The notes below the pieces were generated by a model. It was not told the DNA's origin, did no database searches, and was given only the letters and a program-made list of their open reading frames with translations. The translations under genes and the position numbers were made by a program. Shown one piece after another: positions 35,537-44,707 of a stretch of DNA of 64,000 bases (position 1 is the stretch's first letter; the number at the start of each line of letters is the position of its first letter). Where the stretch lies: NCBI RefSeq assembly GCF_009915765.1, contig NZ_JAABLQ010000003.1:62001-126000 (forward strand). The letters are read 5' to 3'. The stretch comes from Pannonibacter sp. XCT-53. GTDB lineage: Bacteria; Pseudomonadota; Alphaproteobacteria; Rhizobiales; Stappiaceae.

Positions 35537-35556
35537 TCGCCCTCTCACCCGCAACC

Positions 35557-35579
35557 GGGCCGGGCCAACGGTCCGGCCC
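35557..35579 (+). terminator. GC hairpin after the PRC-barrel gene
   Basis: GGGCCGGGCC and GGTCCGGCCC pair along ten positions (one G-U) around loop AAC. There is no T run. It is probably a transcript-end structure or weak terminator. Confidence 0.5.
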
Positions 35580-35596
35580 CGGCATCGGCCCCCTGA

Positions 35597-35632
35597 CCGG
35601 CAAAGGCACCGGCAAAGGCACCGGCACCACCA
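35597..35632 (+). repeat. 12-bp tandem repeat in the leader of the ElaB-like gene
   Basis: Two exact copies of CCGGCAAAGGCA (35597-35608 and 35609-35620) and a third degenerate copy lie between the hairpin and the ribosome-binding site of the next gene. Confidence 0.85.
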
Positions 35633-35652
35633 CGATTCTCGAGGAGATTTCC

Positions 35653-35952
35653 ATGCCATCTTCCGTCAAGACCGCTGCAGACGACAGCACCAGCCCCCGC
35701 AGTCCAGACATCGAGGACAAGATCGCCCGGATCCGCAGCGACATTGCCGACCTGGGCAAGGCCATCGCCGGTTATGGTGCGGACAAGGCCGATGACCTGA
35801 AAGGCGCGAGCGAAGACGCCCTGACCCAGCTCACCGGCGATCTCGCGTCCCTCGAACGTGAGCTTCGCGCGCAGGTGCGACGGCATCCGCTGCGGACTGT
35901 TGCGCTTGCCGCCGGGGCCGGTGCGCTGGTCGCCCTGCTCGCGCGGCGCTGA
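35653..35952 (+). CDS. ElaB/YqjD-like (DUF883) membrane-anchored protein
   Basis: This 99-residue protein has a charged amphipathic helix (IEDKIARIRSDIADLGKAIAGYG), a second helix (LTGDLASLERELRAQVRRHPLRTVA) and a short C-terminal hydrophobic anchor (LAAGAGALVALLARR), the ElaB/YqjD layout. In E. coli these proteins anchor ribosomes to the membrane in stationary phase and under stress. GAGGAG precedes the ATG. It is followed after 2 bp by a YqjE-like gene, as in the E. coli yqjD-yqjE pair. Confidence 0.82.
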   Translation: MPSSVKTAADDSTSPRSPDIEDKIARIRSDIADLGKAIAGYGADKADDLKGASEDALTQLTGDLASLERELRAQVRRHPLRTVALAAGAGALVALLARR

Positions 35953-35954
35953 TC

Positions 35955-36395
35955 ATGGGGACGGCCGCCTCGATTGCCCTTGCATCGGTTGCCGAGGCGC
36001 GGGCATGGCTTGCGGAGGCGCGGCGGAGCGCGATCCTGATCGCGGCGGCCGCGCTGTTCGGCCTGAGCGCCTGGGTGATGGTCATGACCGCCGCCGTGCT
36101 GGGTCTGATCCGGGTGACGGGCGATCCGCTGGCGGCCCTCGGGGTTGCGGCGCTGGCCCTTGGGCTCTGTGCGGCTCTTGGCGTTGCGGCCGTCGCGCGC
36201 CAGCGCCGGAGGGCGCGAAAAGCCCGGCAGGCGCGTCAGGCACGCTGGGCCGTCGCCCTCACGGCCGCCTTGACGCTGGGGCCCTCTGGAGGGAGAGGGG
36301 CGCTCCTGACAGCCGCCCTGGTTGCCGTCGGGATCGGGCTGGCGCTCCGGCGCAGCACGCGGGGGCGCGCCGCCGGTCAGGAACCGAAGGACTGA
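35955..36395 (+). CDS. Small membrane protein, YqjE/phage-holin-superfamily-like
   Basis: This 146-residue protein has two close hydrophobic helices (about residues 27-50 and 60-85), a very basic loop (RQRRRARKARQARQAR) and another hydrophobic stretch near the C-terminus. The layout resembles YqjE (DUF1469), which is usually found next to YqjD. It starts 2 bp after the ElaB-like gene and is certainly co-transcribed. The function is unknown. Confidence 0.7.
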   Translation: MGTAASIALASVAEARAWLAEARRSAILIAAAALFGLSAWVMVMTAAVLGLIRVTGDPLAALGVAALALGLCAALGVAAVARQRRRARKARQARQARWAVALTAALTLGPSGGRGALLTAALVAVGIGLALRRSTRGRAAGQEPKD

Positions 36396-36585
36396 GCATC
36401 CGGGCGGACTGCGTGTCCGGGACCCGGCCGGAACGGGTCGTGGTGCCTGGGGCGGGCCGGCAAGGGGCGAAGCGGAATACGTGATCCGGCCTGATGCAGG
36501 TCTGTCAGCGCCCCGGCCCGTTCCCGTCGCGCCCCGGGCCAACCGTCCATCCGGGGGGTGGGTGCGGCTTGTGCGGCCTCGGCGG

Positions 36586-37482
36586 TCACTGTGGCCGCAG
36601 GACCTTCAACGCGGCCGGCAGGATCCGGATCTGCGACTGGCTGCGCAGGCGAACCAGCTCGCCGTCGATCAGCCCCTTTCGCCGCCGGATGAACCGCGTG
36701 AGTTTGACGGTGACCTCCCGCGCCGGCTCGAACATCAGGTCCGGATTGCTCCGCCAGGCCCCCCGCGCGAGATCGGCAGCGAGCCGCGCCCCGGCGAGGG
36801 GCGAAAGCCGGCCGGCAGTATAGACCCCGAGCAGGCCGTCATCGAGCCGGCCGGCGTAGGGCATATGGCCGTCGCCATAGACATTGTTCGACACCACGAC
36901 AAAGCTGTAGCGGCCGCGCCGTCGCTGACCATCGACCAGGAGAACCGCCCGAAAGGACTTCCGGCGAAAGATGGCCCGCAGATAGGCCCGGATGCTGGCG
37001 AGGATCTTGGCCAGACGCGAGGGATGGCGCATGCGGTCCCGGTCATGCACGACATCCGCCTGCAGGCCGATCGAGACCTGGTGCACGAAAGGCCGGTCGC
37101 CGATGAGCCCGAGGTCGCTGCGCGCGACCGGCGCATGGGCGAGCGCCACGACCGCCCCCTCCAGGACCAGCGGCACGCCGAGGGAGCGGGCAAAAAGGTT
37201 CATCGTGCCGGCCGGCAGGACACCGAGGATCTTGTCGGCGCGCCAGGCCATCTCGGCAGCCGCCGAGATCGTTCCGTCACCGCCGCCGGCGATGACGACC
37301 TCGACCGACGGATCGGCGGCAAGTGCGGCGAGGGCCTCGTTCATTTCGGCAGAGCGCAGGACACGGACGTTGATGTCATGGCCAGCAGCCCGGAACGTCG
37401 TCTCGATATGCTGCGACAGGCTCCCGAGATCGGTTGTCTTGAGCGTTCCGCCATCCCGGTTCAAAAGAGCTACACAGCGCAT
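36586..37482 (-). CDS. Diacylglycerol/lipid kinase family protein
   Basis: This 298-residue protein has the DAGK catalytic domain: VVIAGGGDGTISAAAEMAW (nucleotide-binding GGDGT) and GVLPAGTMNLFARSLG, then SIGLQADVVHDRDRMR and the C-terminal beta domain with IDGELV. Such proteins phosphorylate lipids or sphingoid-type substrates. The start at 37482 (MRCVALLNRDGG) with GGAGA upstream is much better than longer in-frame starts. It is convergent with the YqjE-like gene. The substrate is unknown. Confidence 0.88.
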   Translation of the reverse strand: MRCVALLNRDGGTLKTTDLGSLSQHIETTFRAAGHDINVRVLRSAEMNEALAALAADPSVEVVIAGGGDGTISAAAEMAWRADKILGVLPAGTMNLFARSLGVPLVLEGAVVALAHAPVARSDLGLIGDRPFVHQVSIGLQADVVHDRDRMRHPSRLAKILASIRAYLRAIFRRKSFRAVLLVDGQRRRGRYSFVVVSNNVYGDGHMPYAGRLDDGLLGVYTAGRLSPLAGARLAADLARGAWRSNPDLMFEPAREVTVKLTRFIRRRKGLIDGELVRLRSQSQIRILPAALKVLRPQ

Positions 37483-38190
37483 CGCAACGGTCTCCGGCGC
37501 GGCCGGAGCGAGGCGTCCGGTGCGCATGCAGGCGACACTTAGGCGCAGGATACGGGCAGAACAAGGGCCGAACGCCCCGCGGCGCGGCCCGGCGCGTTGC
37601 CTGCCGCGGCGTTTGCCGGGATGCGCGCCCCGGGGCATGACCATGTGCGTGACCATGTGCTTGCGGATGTCCCTGCCCTGGCACCTGCCCGGAGGGCCGC
37701 GCCGGCCCTGGCCCCGGCCGGCCGTCTTCCCCGGCACGCGGATCCTTGCCTGGCATCCAGGGCCGGCGCGTTGAAGCTGTCAGGCCTGCTTGCCGCATGG
37801 GCGCCCGCAGACCTGCCGGCAAGGACCGCAGGTAGCCCCATGACATGCAGGATGTAACGGGCCGCATGTGATGGGCCACCCACGACAGGCCGCCCATGAC
37901 GAGCCCCCCATAACAAGCACCATGACAAGCGCCGCGCCAGTCGTCAGGGCAGACCTTCTTGCAGAGCTTCCGGCTTGTCTCCTTGACACGCACCTCGAAA
38001 GGCACGCCCCCGAAGGTCCGGGCATGGCCGGCTGGAGATGCCCTCTGGCCTGACGCGCGGGTCCGGACCTTGCGGGCTGCGGGACCTCGATGGCCTCTCA
38101 AGGCGCAGGAGGACAGGTGACGTCGGACACTTGCAAGACCCCGTTGCGCCAGTGCAGCCTGACAGGATCATCGGAACGGAGGCAGGACGC
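37483..38190. other. Gap of 708 bp without a supported gene
   Basis: Open frames cover this stretch on both strands but are arginine/proline-rich and resemble no family. It holds a 12-bp direct repeat at 37638-37661 and a degenerate run of CATGACAAGC-like units around 37885-37935. No promoter could be assigned with confidence; the DUF1330 ribosome-binding site GGAGG is at its end. Confidence 0.45.
37638..37661. repeat. 12-bp direct repeat upstream of the lipid kinase gene
   Basis: TGACCATGTGCG is followed directly by TGACCATGTGCT. The pair lies in non-coding DNA about 160 bp from the kinase start. Confidence 0.8.
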
Positions 38191-38502
38191 ATGGCGAAGG
38201 GGTACTGGATCGGGCGTGTGGACGTCACGGACGCCGAGGCCTATCGGGCGTATGTTGCCGCGAATGCGGAGGCCTTCCGTCAGTTCGGCGGGCGTTTCCT
38301 TGTCCGGGGTGGCCCCTTCGAGACCGTCGAGGGCACCGCACGCAGCCGCAATGTCGTCATCGAGTTTCCAAGCCATGCCGCAGCGCTCGCCTGTTACCAC
38401 TCCGAGGTCTACCAGGCGGCCAAGGCCCTGCGCGACAAGGCGGGCCATGCCGACATCATCGTGATCGAAGGCTATGACGGGCCGCAACCTGGCGATGACT
38501 GA
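38191..38502 (+). CDS. DUF1330 domain protein
   Basis: This 103-residue protein begins MAKGYWIGRVDVTDAEAYRAYV and contains FGGRFLVRGGPFETVEG and VVIEFPSHAAALACYHSEVYQAAKALR, the DUF1330 pattern of a ferredoxin-like fold related to ABM-type small enzymes. The function of the family is unknown. The ATG at 38191 has GGAGG upstream and starts exactly at the conserved domain, so longer in-frame starts are rejected. It is monocistronic as far as can be seen. Confidence 0.9.
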   Translation: MAKGYWIGRVDVTDAEAYRAYVAANAEAFRQFGGRFLVRGGPFETVEGTARSRNVVIEFPSHAAALACYHSEVYQAAKALRDKAGHADIIVIEGYDGPQPGDD

Positions 38503-38913
38503 GGCACACAATCAGCCGGACCGATCAGGCGAACCATCCGGCGGCAACAGACAGGGACACGGATGGGCGGCCCGGATCGGGGAGCCGGATCGGCCTGCTG
38601 GTCTGGCGCGAGGACCAGAGCACTGTCCGGCTGACGGGCAGGAGACTGCGGTCGCCTGCCCGGCCCGACCCGCAGCGCAGGCAGACGACGGGTTTTCCGA
38701 CCCTTGCCCCTGTCCTTCAGATGCCGACCATCCGGCACGGTCGAGACCGCGTCTTGCCTCACCCGCCGAGGATGCGGGGCGTCGGAGTTCACCGCCAGGG
38801 GCAACGGGTCCGGCTGCGACGGACCTGCGGCCGCCGGCACCCCGCAGGGCGCAAAGGCCGCTTCCCGCCAGGGCGTTGCAGCCGTTGTGTCCGGTCAGAT
38901 GGCTGTTGGCGTG
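38503..38913. other. Gap of 411 bp without a supported gene
   Basis: This GC-rich stretch between the DUF1330 gene and convergent olsB has open frames in several phases, none family-like. Near its right end a degenerate 11-12 bp repetition around GCTGGCGT (38917-38939) runs into the olsB tail. No clear terminator was seen. Confidence 0.4.
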
Positions 38914-39861
38914 TCAGCTGGCGTAGCGGCTGGCGTCGGCACCGTAATAGTTGACGTATCGCTCGTTGAGTGCCGAGACAGGCAGGACGATGAGAATGTC
39001 GGTCGTCCCGAACTGATGGTCGATCACCGCACCGTCGCCGATGTAGGCTCCGAGCCGGAGGTACCCCTTGACGAGCGGCGGCAGGTCGCGCAGCGCTGCC
39101 TTTTCATTCAGCGCATCCTTTGCCAGCCGGTTCATCTCGACATGGCGCTCGGGCAAGGCGCGCACGCGCCAGGCTTCCGGGGCCCGGGCATGGTGGTGCA
39201 GGAAGGACAGCTGGGTGGCGATGCGGTCAGGATCGGTGCCTTCGATCGAGGCGCAACCGATCATCACGTCGATCCGGTGCATCAGGACATAGGACCAGAT
39301 GCCGTGCCAGAGCAGTTCGACGGTGCGCTTGTTCCGGTAAGGCTTCAGCACGCAGGAGCGACCCAGCTCCAGGAAGTTCAGCCCCGGATTGGCATCGATC
39401 AGCGGCTGGATGTCGTATTCCGCCGCCGTGTAGAAGCCACCGTGCCGATCGGCGACGGTCTGACGCAGCAGGCGGTAAGTGCCGACGATCTGCGGCTGCA
39501 GCCGGCCGATCTTGTTGCGCTTCAGCGAGGCATGGTCAATCACCAGCATGTGGTCGCAGATTGCATCGAAGGCATCGACATCGCGTTTGGACGCCAGCGT
39601 CTGCGCATCGGCAATCGCCGACATTTCCTCGTAGAAGACATGATAGCGCAGCTTCTGTGCGGCCTTGATCTCCTTGGCGGAGCGGGCAAGGCGCACCTCG
39701 AGCGACCCGATGCGACCAAGGGAGGCCGGCGCATCCGCGAGACCGGACCGCAGGGGACGCGTCAGACCGGGAAACCAGCGGGACGCCATACCGGGCTCCC
39801 GCACGAAAGGGGTGAACTTCTCGACCAGCTTCCTTGGAGAAAAAATGCCCGACCGCACCAT
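38914..39861 (-). CDS. olsB: L-ornithine N(alpha)-acyltransferase OlsB
   Basis: This 315-residue GNAT-type acyltransferase transfers a 3-hydroxyacyl group from acyl carrier protein to ornithine, the first step of ornithine-lipid synthesis. Matching motifs are LRYHVFYEEMSA, FDAICDHMLVID, VGTYRLLRQ, FLELGRSCVLKPYRNKRTVELLW and the tail LPPLVKGYLRLGAYIGDGAVIDHQFGTTDI (in parts). The start at 39861 (MVRSGIFSPRK) has GGGAGA upstream. OlsA is not nearby. A partial Pho-box lies about 200 bp upstream, in keeping with phosphate-starvation control of olsB in Sinorhizobium. Confidence 0.92.
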   Translation of the reverse strand: MVRSGIFSPRKLVEKFTPFVREPGMASRWFPGLTRPLRSGLADAPASLGRIGSLEVRLARSAKEIKAAQKLRYHVFYEEMSAIADAQTLASKRDVDAFDAICDHMLVIDHASLKRNKIGRLQPQIVGTYRLLRQTVADRHGGFYTAAEYDIQPLIDANPGLNFLELGRSCVLKPYRNKRTVELLWHGIWSYVLMHRIDVMIGCASIEGTDPDRIATQLSFLHHHARAPEAWRVRALPERHVEMNRLAKDALNEKAALRDLPPLVKGYLRLGAYIGDGAVIDHQFGTTDILIVLPVSALNERYVNYYGADASRYAS

Positions 39862-40169
39862 ATGTGTTCGGTCTCCCTGCGTTCCTCGGTCGTTCCCACC
39901 GGTTCCTGACCACATGGCCGGCATCAGACCAGCCTGTGTCAGGTGATTGTTTGTTGGCTCACGTGCCGGGAGCCGGGGCCTGTACCGCCCGCCTGACGGG
40001 CACATAAGGCCCGACCCGGAGAGCTTAACGCAACCTTAAGCGCGCTGTAGACCACAGTTTTCCAACAGTAGCATGACATTGCCGGAGACTGGAGGTCCGG
40101 TTTCGTCCCGGTCCCAGCCACATGTTCATGGTCCTTATGTCGCCTCGCGAAGCGTCCGGTGCAAGAGGA
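39862..40169. other. Upstream region of olsB
   Basis: These 308 bp lie between the end of the histidine-kinase gene and olsB, both on the minus strand. They contain the candidate Pho-box (40062-40079) and an AT-rich patch near 40025-40060. No gene is supported. Confidence 0.5.
40062..40079 (-). promoter_or_regulatory. Partial PhoB box upstream of olsB
   Basis: On the minus strand the 18 bases read ATGTCAT-GCTA-CTGTTGG, against the consensus CTGTCAT-N4-CTGTCAT. The first half matches at six of seven positions and the second at its first four. A TCTACA hexamer follows 10 bp later as a possible -10. It is placed correctly for activation of olsB. Confidence 0.45.
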
Positions 40170-42953
40170 TCAGAAACGCAAATTTATCCGGCTCAGGACT
40201 TGTTCGACCGCAGCTTGGCTCAGAGGCTTGGTGAGATAGTCGAGCACACCCAGCTCGAGTGCCCGGTCCCGGGCCGCCGGCATGACGTCGGCAGACACGA
40301 CGATCACCGGCACGGGGGTACGGCCTGTACTGCGTTCCTCCGTCCGGATCGCCTCGATGGCGGCAAACCCGTCCAGACCCGGCATGTGCAGGTCCATCAG
40401 GATGGCATCATAGGTGCTGTGGCTGGCAGCCGCGACGGCCTCGTGCCCGTTGGTGACCAGCTCCGCTTCATGGCCGAGCTTGCGCAGCAGCGCCTCTCCG
40501 AGCAGCCGGTTGATGTCATTGTCTTCCGCAAGCAACAGCCGCAGGGGGCGCGCTGGCGCGAGACGATGGCTGGGCCGGTCGGTGTTCCCCTGCTCGAGAC
40601 CTGCCTTGCCTGCCGAGGCCGGGTTCGAGCTCCCCTGCCTGGCCGCCGGCCTCAGGCTCCCGCCCGCCTCCCAGAGACCCTGGCCTACACCGGCGTCGGT
40701 GTCGGACGGGGCGCGCAGCAGGCCGGTGAGGGTGCGTTCCAGCGACTGGCTTCGGACGGGCCGGATGAGATAGGCGGCGAATCCGGCCGCGCGAAGCCGC
40801 TCGAGACGCTCGCGCTCGGCCGGCGTGATGAAGACAACCGCCGGTGCCCGGCACCCGGCCGCCCGGGCGCCCGCAAGCCACGCAGCGCCATCACTCACCG
40901 ACCCATGATCAAGACAGACGAGGTCCGCATCGGCGAGCGCCTCGGTCAGACGCGTTGCGCCAGGCTGCAGCCGGTCGACTGCGGCGCCGTGCGCTTCCAG
41001 CTGGCGGACAAGCGCTGCCGCTTCCACCGCGCCCGATGACACGACCGCTATGCGACGATGGCGGAGTTCCGGCCACAGGCGGGGCACGGCCGGCACTTCG
41101 GGGACCGGCAACCGCACGGTGAAGCGGGCACCGGCGCCCGGAGCGCCATGCGCAGCGATGCTGCCCTGCATCAACGTGACCAGTCTCTGCACGATCGCAA
41201 GACCGAGGCCGGTGCCACCATAGCGACGGGCCGGACCGTGGTCGACCTGCTCGAACTCGCCGAAGAGGCGCTCGGCGTCATCGGGAGCAAAGCCGATGCC
41301 CGTATCGGCGACATCGAGGACGAGTGTTCCGCCGGAGTGCGCCGGCTCGATGCCGATCTCGACGGCAACCCCTCCCGTCTCGGTGAACTTGACGCCGTTT
41401 CCGGCGAGGTTGAACAGGATCTGCCGCAGGCGGCTGGCGTCGACCGTGACCTCGGCGGGCACCTCGGGCGCGAGGGTCAGGACGATGTCCAGGCCCTTGG
41501 CCTGGGCTCGCGGGGCCAGAAGCTCGACCACCTGCTCGCACAGCGGGGCCAGCTGCGACGGGGCAGGATTGAGCGTCAGTCGCCCCGCTTCTGCCCGCGA
41601 GAAGTCGAGGAGTTCGTCGATGAGCAGCAGGAGCGTCTCGCCGGAGGTCTGCAGGGCATCGGCATAGGCAGTCTGCTCCGGCGTCAACCGCGTGTCGCGC
41701 AACAGGGCCGCCATGCCCAGAATGCCGTTGAGCGGGGTCCGGATCTCGTGGCTGACGGTTGCGAGAAACCGGGACTTGGCCTCGCTGGCGCTCTCGGCGC
41801 TGTGCCGCGCCGCCAGAAGATCCTCTTCCATCAGGCGCCGGTCGGTCACGTCACGCAACAGGGTCTGGATCTGCGGCTGGTCGGCCTTGCCGTCCCGGAC
41901 AATGACGTCAAGCCGCGAGAACCAGCGCGGTCCCTGCCGCGTGAGCAGGCGGATGTCTCCGAACACCACATCGCCGACCGGAAGCTCGGCTCCCTCGGGC
42001 GCGGCAAGCGGCAGCTCCAGCGGTAGGCCCGGCCTCGGAACGACCGCCGGCTCGAACAGCGCCGAGGCAGCCGGACTGACGTACAGAACCGAGCCCGCCA
42101 TGTCACGGCGAATGACGACATCGCCGAGGGCCTGCAGGATGCTGGCCTGCCGTTCCACGGCCTCACGCAGTTCCCAGGCTTCATCTTCCAGCCGCTCGAC
42201 CTGGCGACGCAGACGCTCATGCTCGTCACCGGCCCCGGCTGCTCCCTCGGCTGCTGCTCCGCCGGGCGCCACTGCAGGCCCGGTCTCTGCGGATCGGTCC
42301 CGTCGAACATCGTCCCGCCGCAGCACATGGACGGCCAGTGCGCCCCCCAGAAAGGCGAGCGCAACCGCTGCAACGCGGTCAGGTGCGGTGCCGCCGACGA
42401 GAAGCAGGGCCGAAACAGGCAGGAGCGGCACCGCCAGCGCAAGGCCAGCGTCCCAAAGGGCAGAACCGGCGCGCCGTGATCCGGGCACGGTCGGCTCCGG
42501 TGACGGGCCCTGACCGGTGTCACCGGCTTTCGGGCAGGCGCGGCCGGTGCGTGGTCCCGGTTCGGCCGCTTGCCCATCCGCGACCGCGCCGCCGCCGGAG
42601 CTTCCAGCCCGAGACGGTCGGTCCGGACGGGATCCTGCGCCAGCGCCGGCATCTGCCTGATCCCGGGATTCGAGCGGCGATCCAGCGGAGGGCGAGGGCT
42701 CGTCGGGTTCATGCCGATCTGGGTTGCGCATGTCTGGCTGCCGGCTGTCGTTCAGCGGGCTGATCGCCGGGATCGCACCGGAATCGACCCGGCTCGCCTC
42801 AGACCCGGCGGCGGTCTTCCCGATGGCTCCGGACGACGCAGCAGCCCTGATGTCTGACCCGGATGTCCCCGCAGCCTGTGCGGCAGGCGGGCATTGCTCG
42901 AGCGCGTCGGCGTCCGGTTGCCGCTGCCAGTCCTGCTCGCCCCTGCCCGCCAT
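40170..42953 (-). CDS. Hybrid sensor histidine kinase/response regulator
   Basis: This protein of about 927 residues has a long low-complexity N-terminus, two hydrophobic segments (ALAVPLLPVSALLLVGG and AAVALAFLGGALAV), a coiled coil, a PAS-like domain, HisKA with FLATVSHEIRTPLNGILGM (His near 400), HATPase_c (NLAGNGVKF, DTGIGF, GGTGLGLAI), a poorly conserved receiver-like segment and a full C-terminal receiver (LLLAEDNDINR, phospho-acceptor Asp in ILMDLHMPGLDG near 852). The start is uncertain: 42953 has GAGGAG upstream; 43145 (TTG), 43025, 42980 and 42731 are alternatives. The signal is unknown; no partner gene is adjacent. Confidence 0.85.
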   Translation of the reverse strand: MAGRGEQDWQRQPDADALEQCPPAAQAAGTSGSDIRAAASSGAIGKTAAGSEASRVDSGAIPAISPLNDSRQPDMRNPDRHEPDEPSPSAGSPLESRDQADAGAGAGSRPDRPSRAGSSGGGAVADGQAAEPGPRTGRACPKAGDTGQGPSPEPTVPGSRRAGSALWDAGLALAVPLLPVSALLLVGGTAPDRVAAVALAFLGGALAVHVLRRDDVRRDRSAETGPAVAPGGAAAEGAAGAGDEHERLRRQVERLEDEAWELREAVERQASILQALGDVVIRRDMAGSVLYVSPAASALFEPAVVPRPGLPLELPLAAPEGAELPVGDVVFGDIRLLTRQGPRWFSRLDVIVRDGKADQPQIQTLLRDVTDRRLMEEDLLAARHSAESASEAKSRFLATVSHEIRTPLNGILGMAALLRDTRLTPEQTAYADALQTSGETLLLLIDELLDFSRAEAGRLTLNPAPSQLAPLCEQVVELLAPRAQAKGLDIVLTLAPEVPAEVTVDASRLRQILFNLAGNGVKFTETGGVAVEIGIEPAHSGGTLVLDVADTGIGFAPDDAERLFGEFEQVDHGPARRYGGTGLGLAIVQRLVTLMQGSIAAHGAPGAGARFTVRLPVPEVPAVPRLWPELRHRRIAVVSSGAVEAAALVRQLEAHGAAVDRLQPGATRLTEALADADLVCLDHGSVSDGAAWLAGARAAGCRAPAVVFITPAERERLERLRAAGFAAYLIRPVRSQSLERTLTGLLRAPSDTDAGVGQGLWEAGGSLRPAARQGSSNPASAGKAGLEQGNTDRPSHRLAPARPLRLLLAEDNDINRLLGEALLRKLGHEAELVTNGHEAVAAASHSTYDAILMDLHMPGLDGFAAIEAIRTEERSTGRTPVPVIVVSADVMPAARDRALELGVLDYLTKPLSQAAVEQVLSRINLRF

Positions 42954-43180
42954 CCCGCCTGCTCCTCGCCCCGGCCGCATGACCGGGTGTCCCGTTCGGT
43001 CCGGGTGCCGCACACCGGGTGCCATCCTGACCCGGACCACGTCTGATTCCCGAGGACACAAGAATGCTTGCCAAACCCTTTCCGAATTCCTTCGGCTCAG
43101 GATTGGTCGCCGCGGATCAGGATGCCGACCCCTTTCACCTGTCAAAGAACCGGGCGGATGGCCCGTTGGCGGACGGCCCG

Positions 43181-44707
43181 TCAGGCCGCCTGCCGCAACA
43201 CGTCTTCGCCGCGCAGGCTGAGCGCCTCGGCCAGATGCAGGCGGGTGACGGATCCGAGGCCGTCAAGATCCGCCAGCGTGCGGCCGAGTTTCAGCACGCG
43301 GTGGTAGCCGCGGGCGCTCAGCGCGAGCGAGTTGGCCGCGTCGGTCAGAAAGCTTCGCCCTGCCGGATCCAGACGGCAGACCTCATCGACCAGGCCTGCC
43401 GGCAGCTGCGCATTCGTGCGGCTGCCAAGCCCCAGCGCCTCGTAGCGACGCCGCTGCACTTCCCGCGCCACGGCAACACGGGCCCCGACACTGGCCGAGC
43501 CTTCGGATGTGCCCGGCGCGAGAAGATCGGCCGCCGTCACGGCCGGCACCTCGATGCGCAGGTCGATCCGGTCAAGGAACGGGCCGGATATGCGGGACTG
43601 ATACTCGGCCGCGCAGCGTGGTCCGCGCCGGCAGACATGCCCCGGCTCGCCCGCATGGCCACAGCGGCAAGGGTTCATCGCCGCAACCAGCTGGATCCGG
43701 GCGGGATAAGTCACCCGGTGATTGGCCCGGGCAATGACCGTCTCGCCGGTCTCGAGCGGCTGCCGCAGACTGTCCAGCACCTGCGGATGGAACTCCGGCA
43801 GCTCGTCGAGGAACAGGACACCGTGATGGGCCAGGGAGGCTTCTCCCGGCCTGGCGCGAAGTCCGCCGCCGACGAGCGCCGCCATGGAGGCAGAGTGATG
43901 CGGCGCGCGGAAGGGGCGACGGTCGGTGAGGCGGCCATCCCCCAGCTCGCCTGCGAGCGAGGCGATCATCGACACCTCCAGCAACTCCCGCGGGGCGAGC
44001 GGCGGCAGCAGGGAGGGCAGACGACTGGCCAGCATCGACTTGCCGGCTCCGGGCGGGCCCACCATCAGCAGGTTGTGGCCGCCGGCGGCCGCGATCTCCA
44101 GCGCGCGCTTGGCGCTTTCCTGTCCCTTCACGTCGGCAAGATCGGGCAGGTCAGTGGCGAGCCCGCGCAGCTTCGGTGCCGGGCGGGACAGCACCTGCGT
44201 GCCCTTGAAGTGATTGGCCAGCTGGATCAGGGAACGCGGGGCAAGGATGGCCATGTCCGCGTCGGCCCAGGCTGCTTCCGGGCCACAGTCCGCCGGGCAG
44301 ATAAGCCCCTTGTCGAGCGCGTTGGCTCCGATCGCGGCCGGCAGGACACCGGCCACCGGAGCCAGGCGGCCGTCGAGCCCGAGTTCTCCCAGCACGACGT
44401 AATCCTGCAGCATGTCGCCCGGGATCGCGCCGATCGCGGCCATGATGCCGAGCGCGATCGGCAGGTCGTAGTGGGAGCCTTCCTTCGGCAGGTCGGCCGG
44501 CGCGAGATTGACCGTCACGCGCTTGGCCGGCAGCGCCAGTCCGGAGGCCAGGAGCGCAGCCCGCACGCGTTCCCGGCTCTCCCCGACCGCCTTGTCAGGC
44601 AGGCCGACGATGGTGAAGGCAACCGCCCCCGCCCCGACCATGACCTGGACATCGACCGGCAGCGCCTCGACGCCCTGAAAAGCCACTGTCGTTACGCGAC
44701 TGACCAT
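43181..44707 (-). CDS. comM: ComM/YifB family Mg-chelatase-like AAA+ ATPase
   Basis: This 508-residue protein has an N-terminal ribosomal-S5-like domain (VNLAPADLPKEGSHYDLPIAL), Walker A MVGPPGAGKSMLASRL, Walker B GVLFLDELPEF, RPFRAPHHSAS and a zinc-like cysteine set (NPCRCGHAGEPGHVCRRGPRC in parts). ComM is a hexameric helicase that aids branch migration during natural transformation and recombination. The start at 44707 has GGGAGG upstream. It sits near gshB, rsmI and yraN, as in related genomes. Confidence 0.94.
   Translation of the reverse strand: MVSRVTTVAFQGVEALPVDVQVMVGAGAVAFTIVGLPDKAVGESRERVRAALLASGLALPAKRVTVNLAPADLPKEGSHYDLPIALGIMAAIGAIPGDMLQDYVVLGELGLDGRLAPVAGVLPAAIGANALDKGLICPADCGPEAAWADADMAILAPRSLIQLANHFKGTQVLSRPAPKLRGLATDLPDLADVKGQESAKRALEIAAAGGHNLLMVGPPGAGKSMLASRLPSLLPPLAPRELLEVSMIASLAGELGDGRLTDRRPFRAPHHSASMAALVGGGLRARPGEASLAHHGVLFLDELPEFHPQVLDSLRQPLETGETVIARANHRVTYPARIQLVAAMNPCRCGHAGEPGHVCRRGPRCAAEYQSRISGPFLDRIDLRIEVPAVTAADLLAPGTSEGSASVGARVAVAREVQRRRYEALGLGSRTNAQLPAGLVDEVCRLDPAGRSFLTDAANSLALSARGYHRVLKLGRTLADLDGLGSVTRLHLAEALSLRGEDVLRQAA

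Noticed and set aside
37376..38101. 241-codon minus-strand open frame upstream of the lipid kinase
   Set aside because: Overlaps the kinase start in another phase, low complexity, no recognisable domain.
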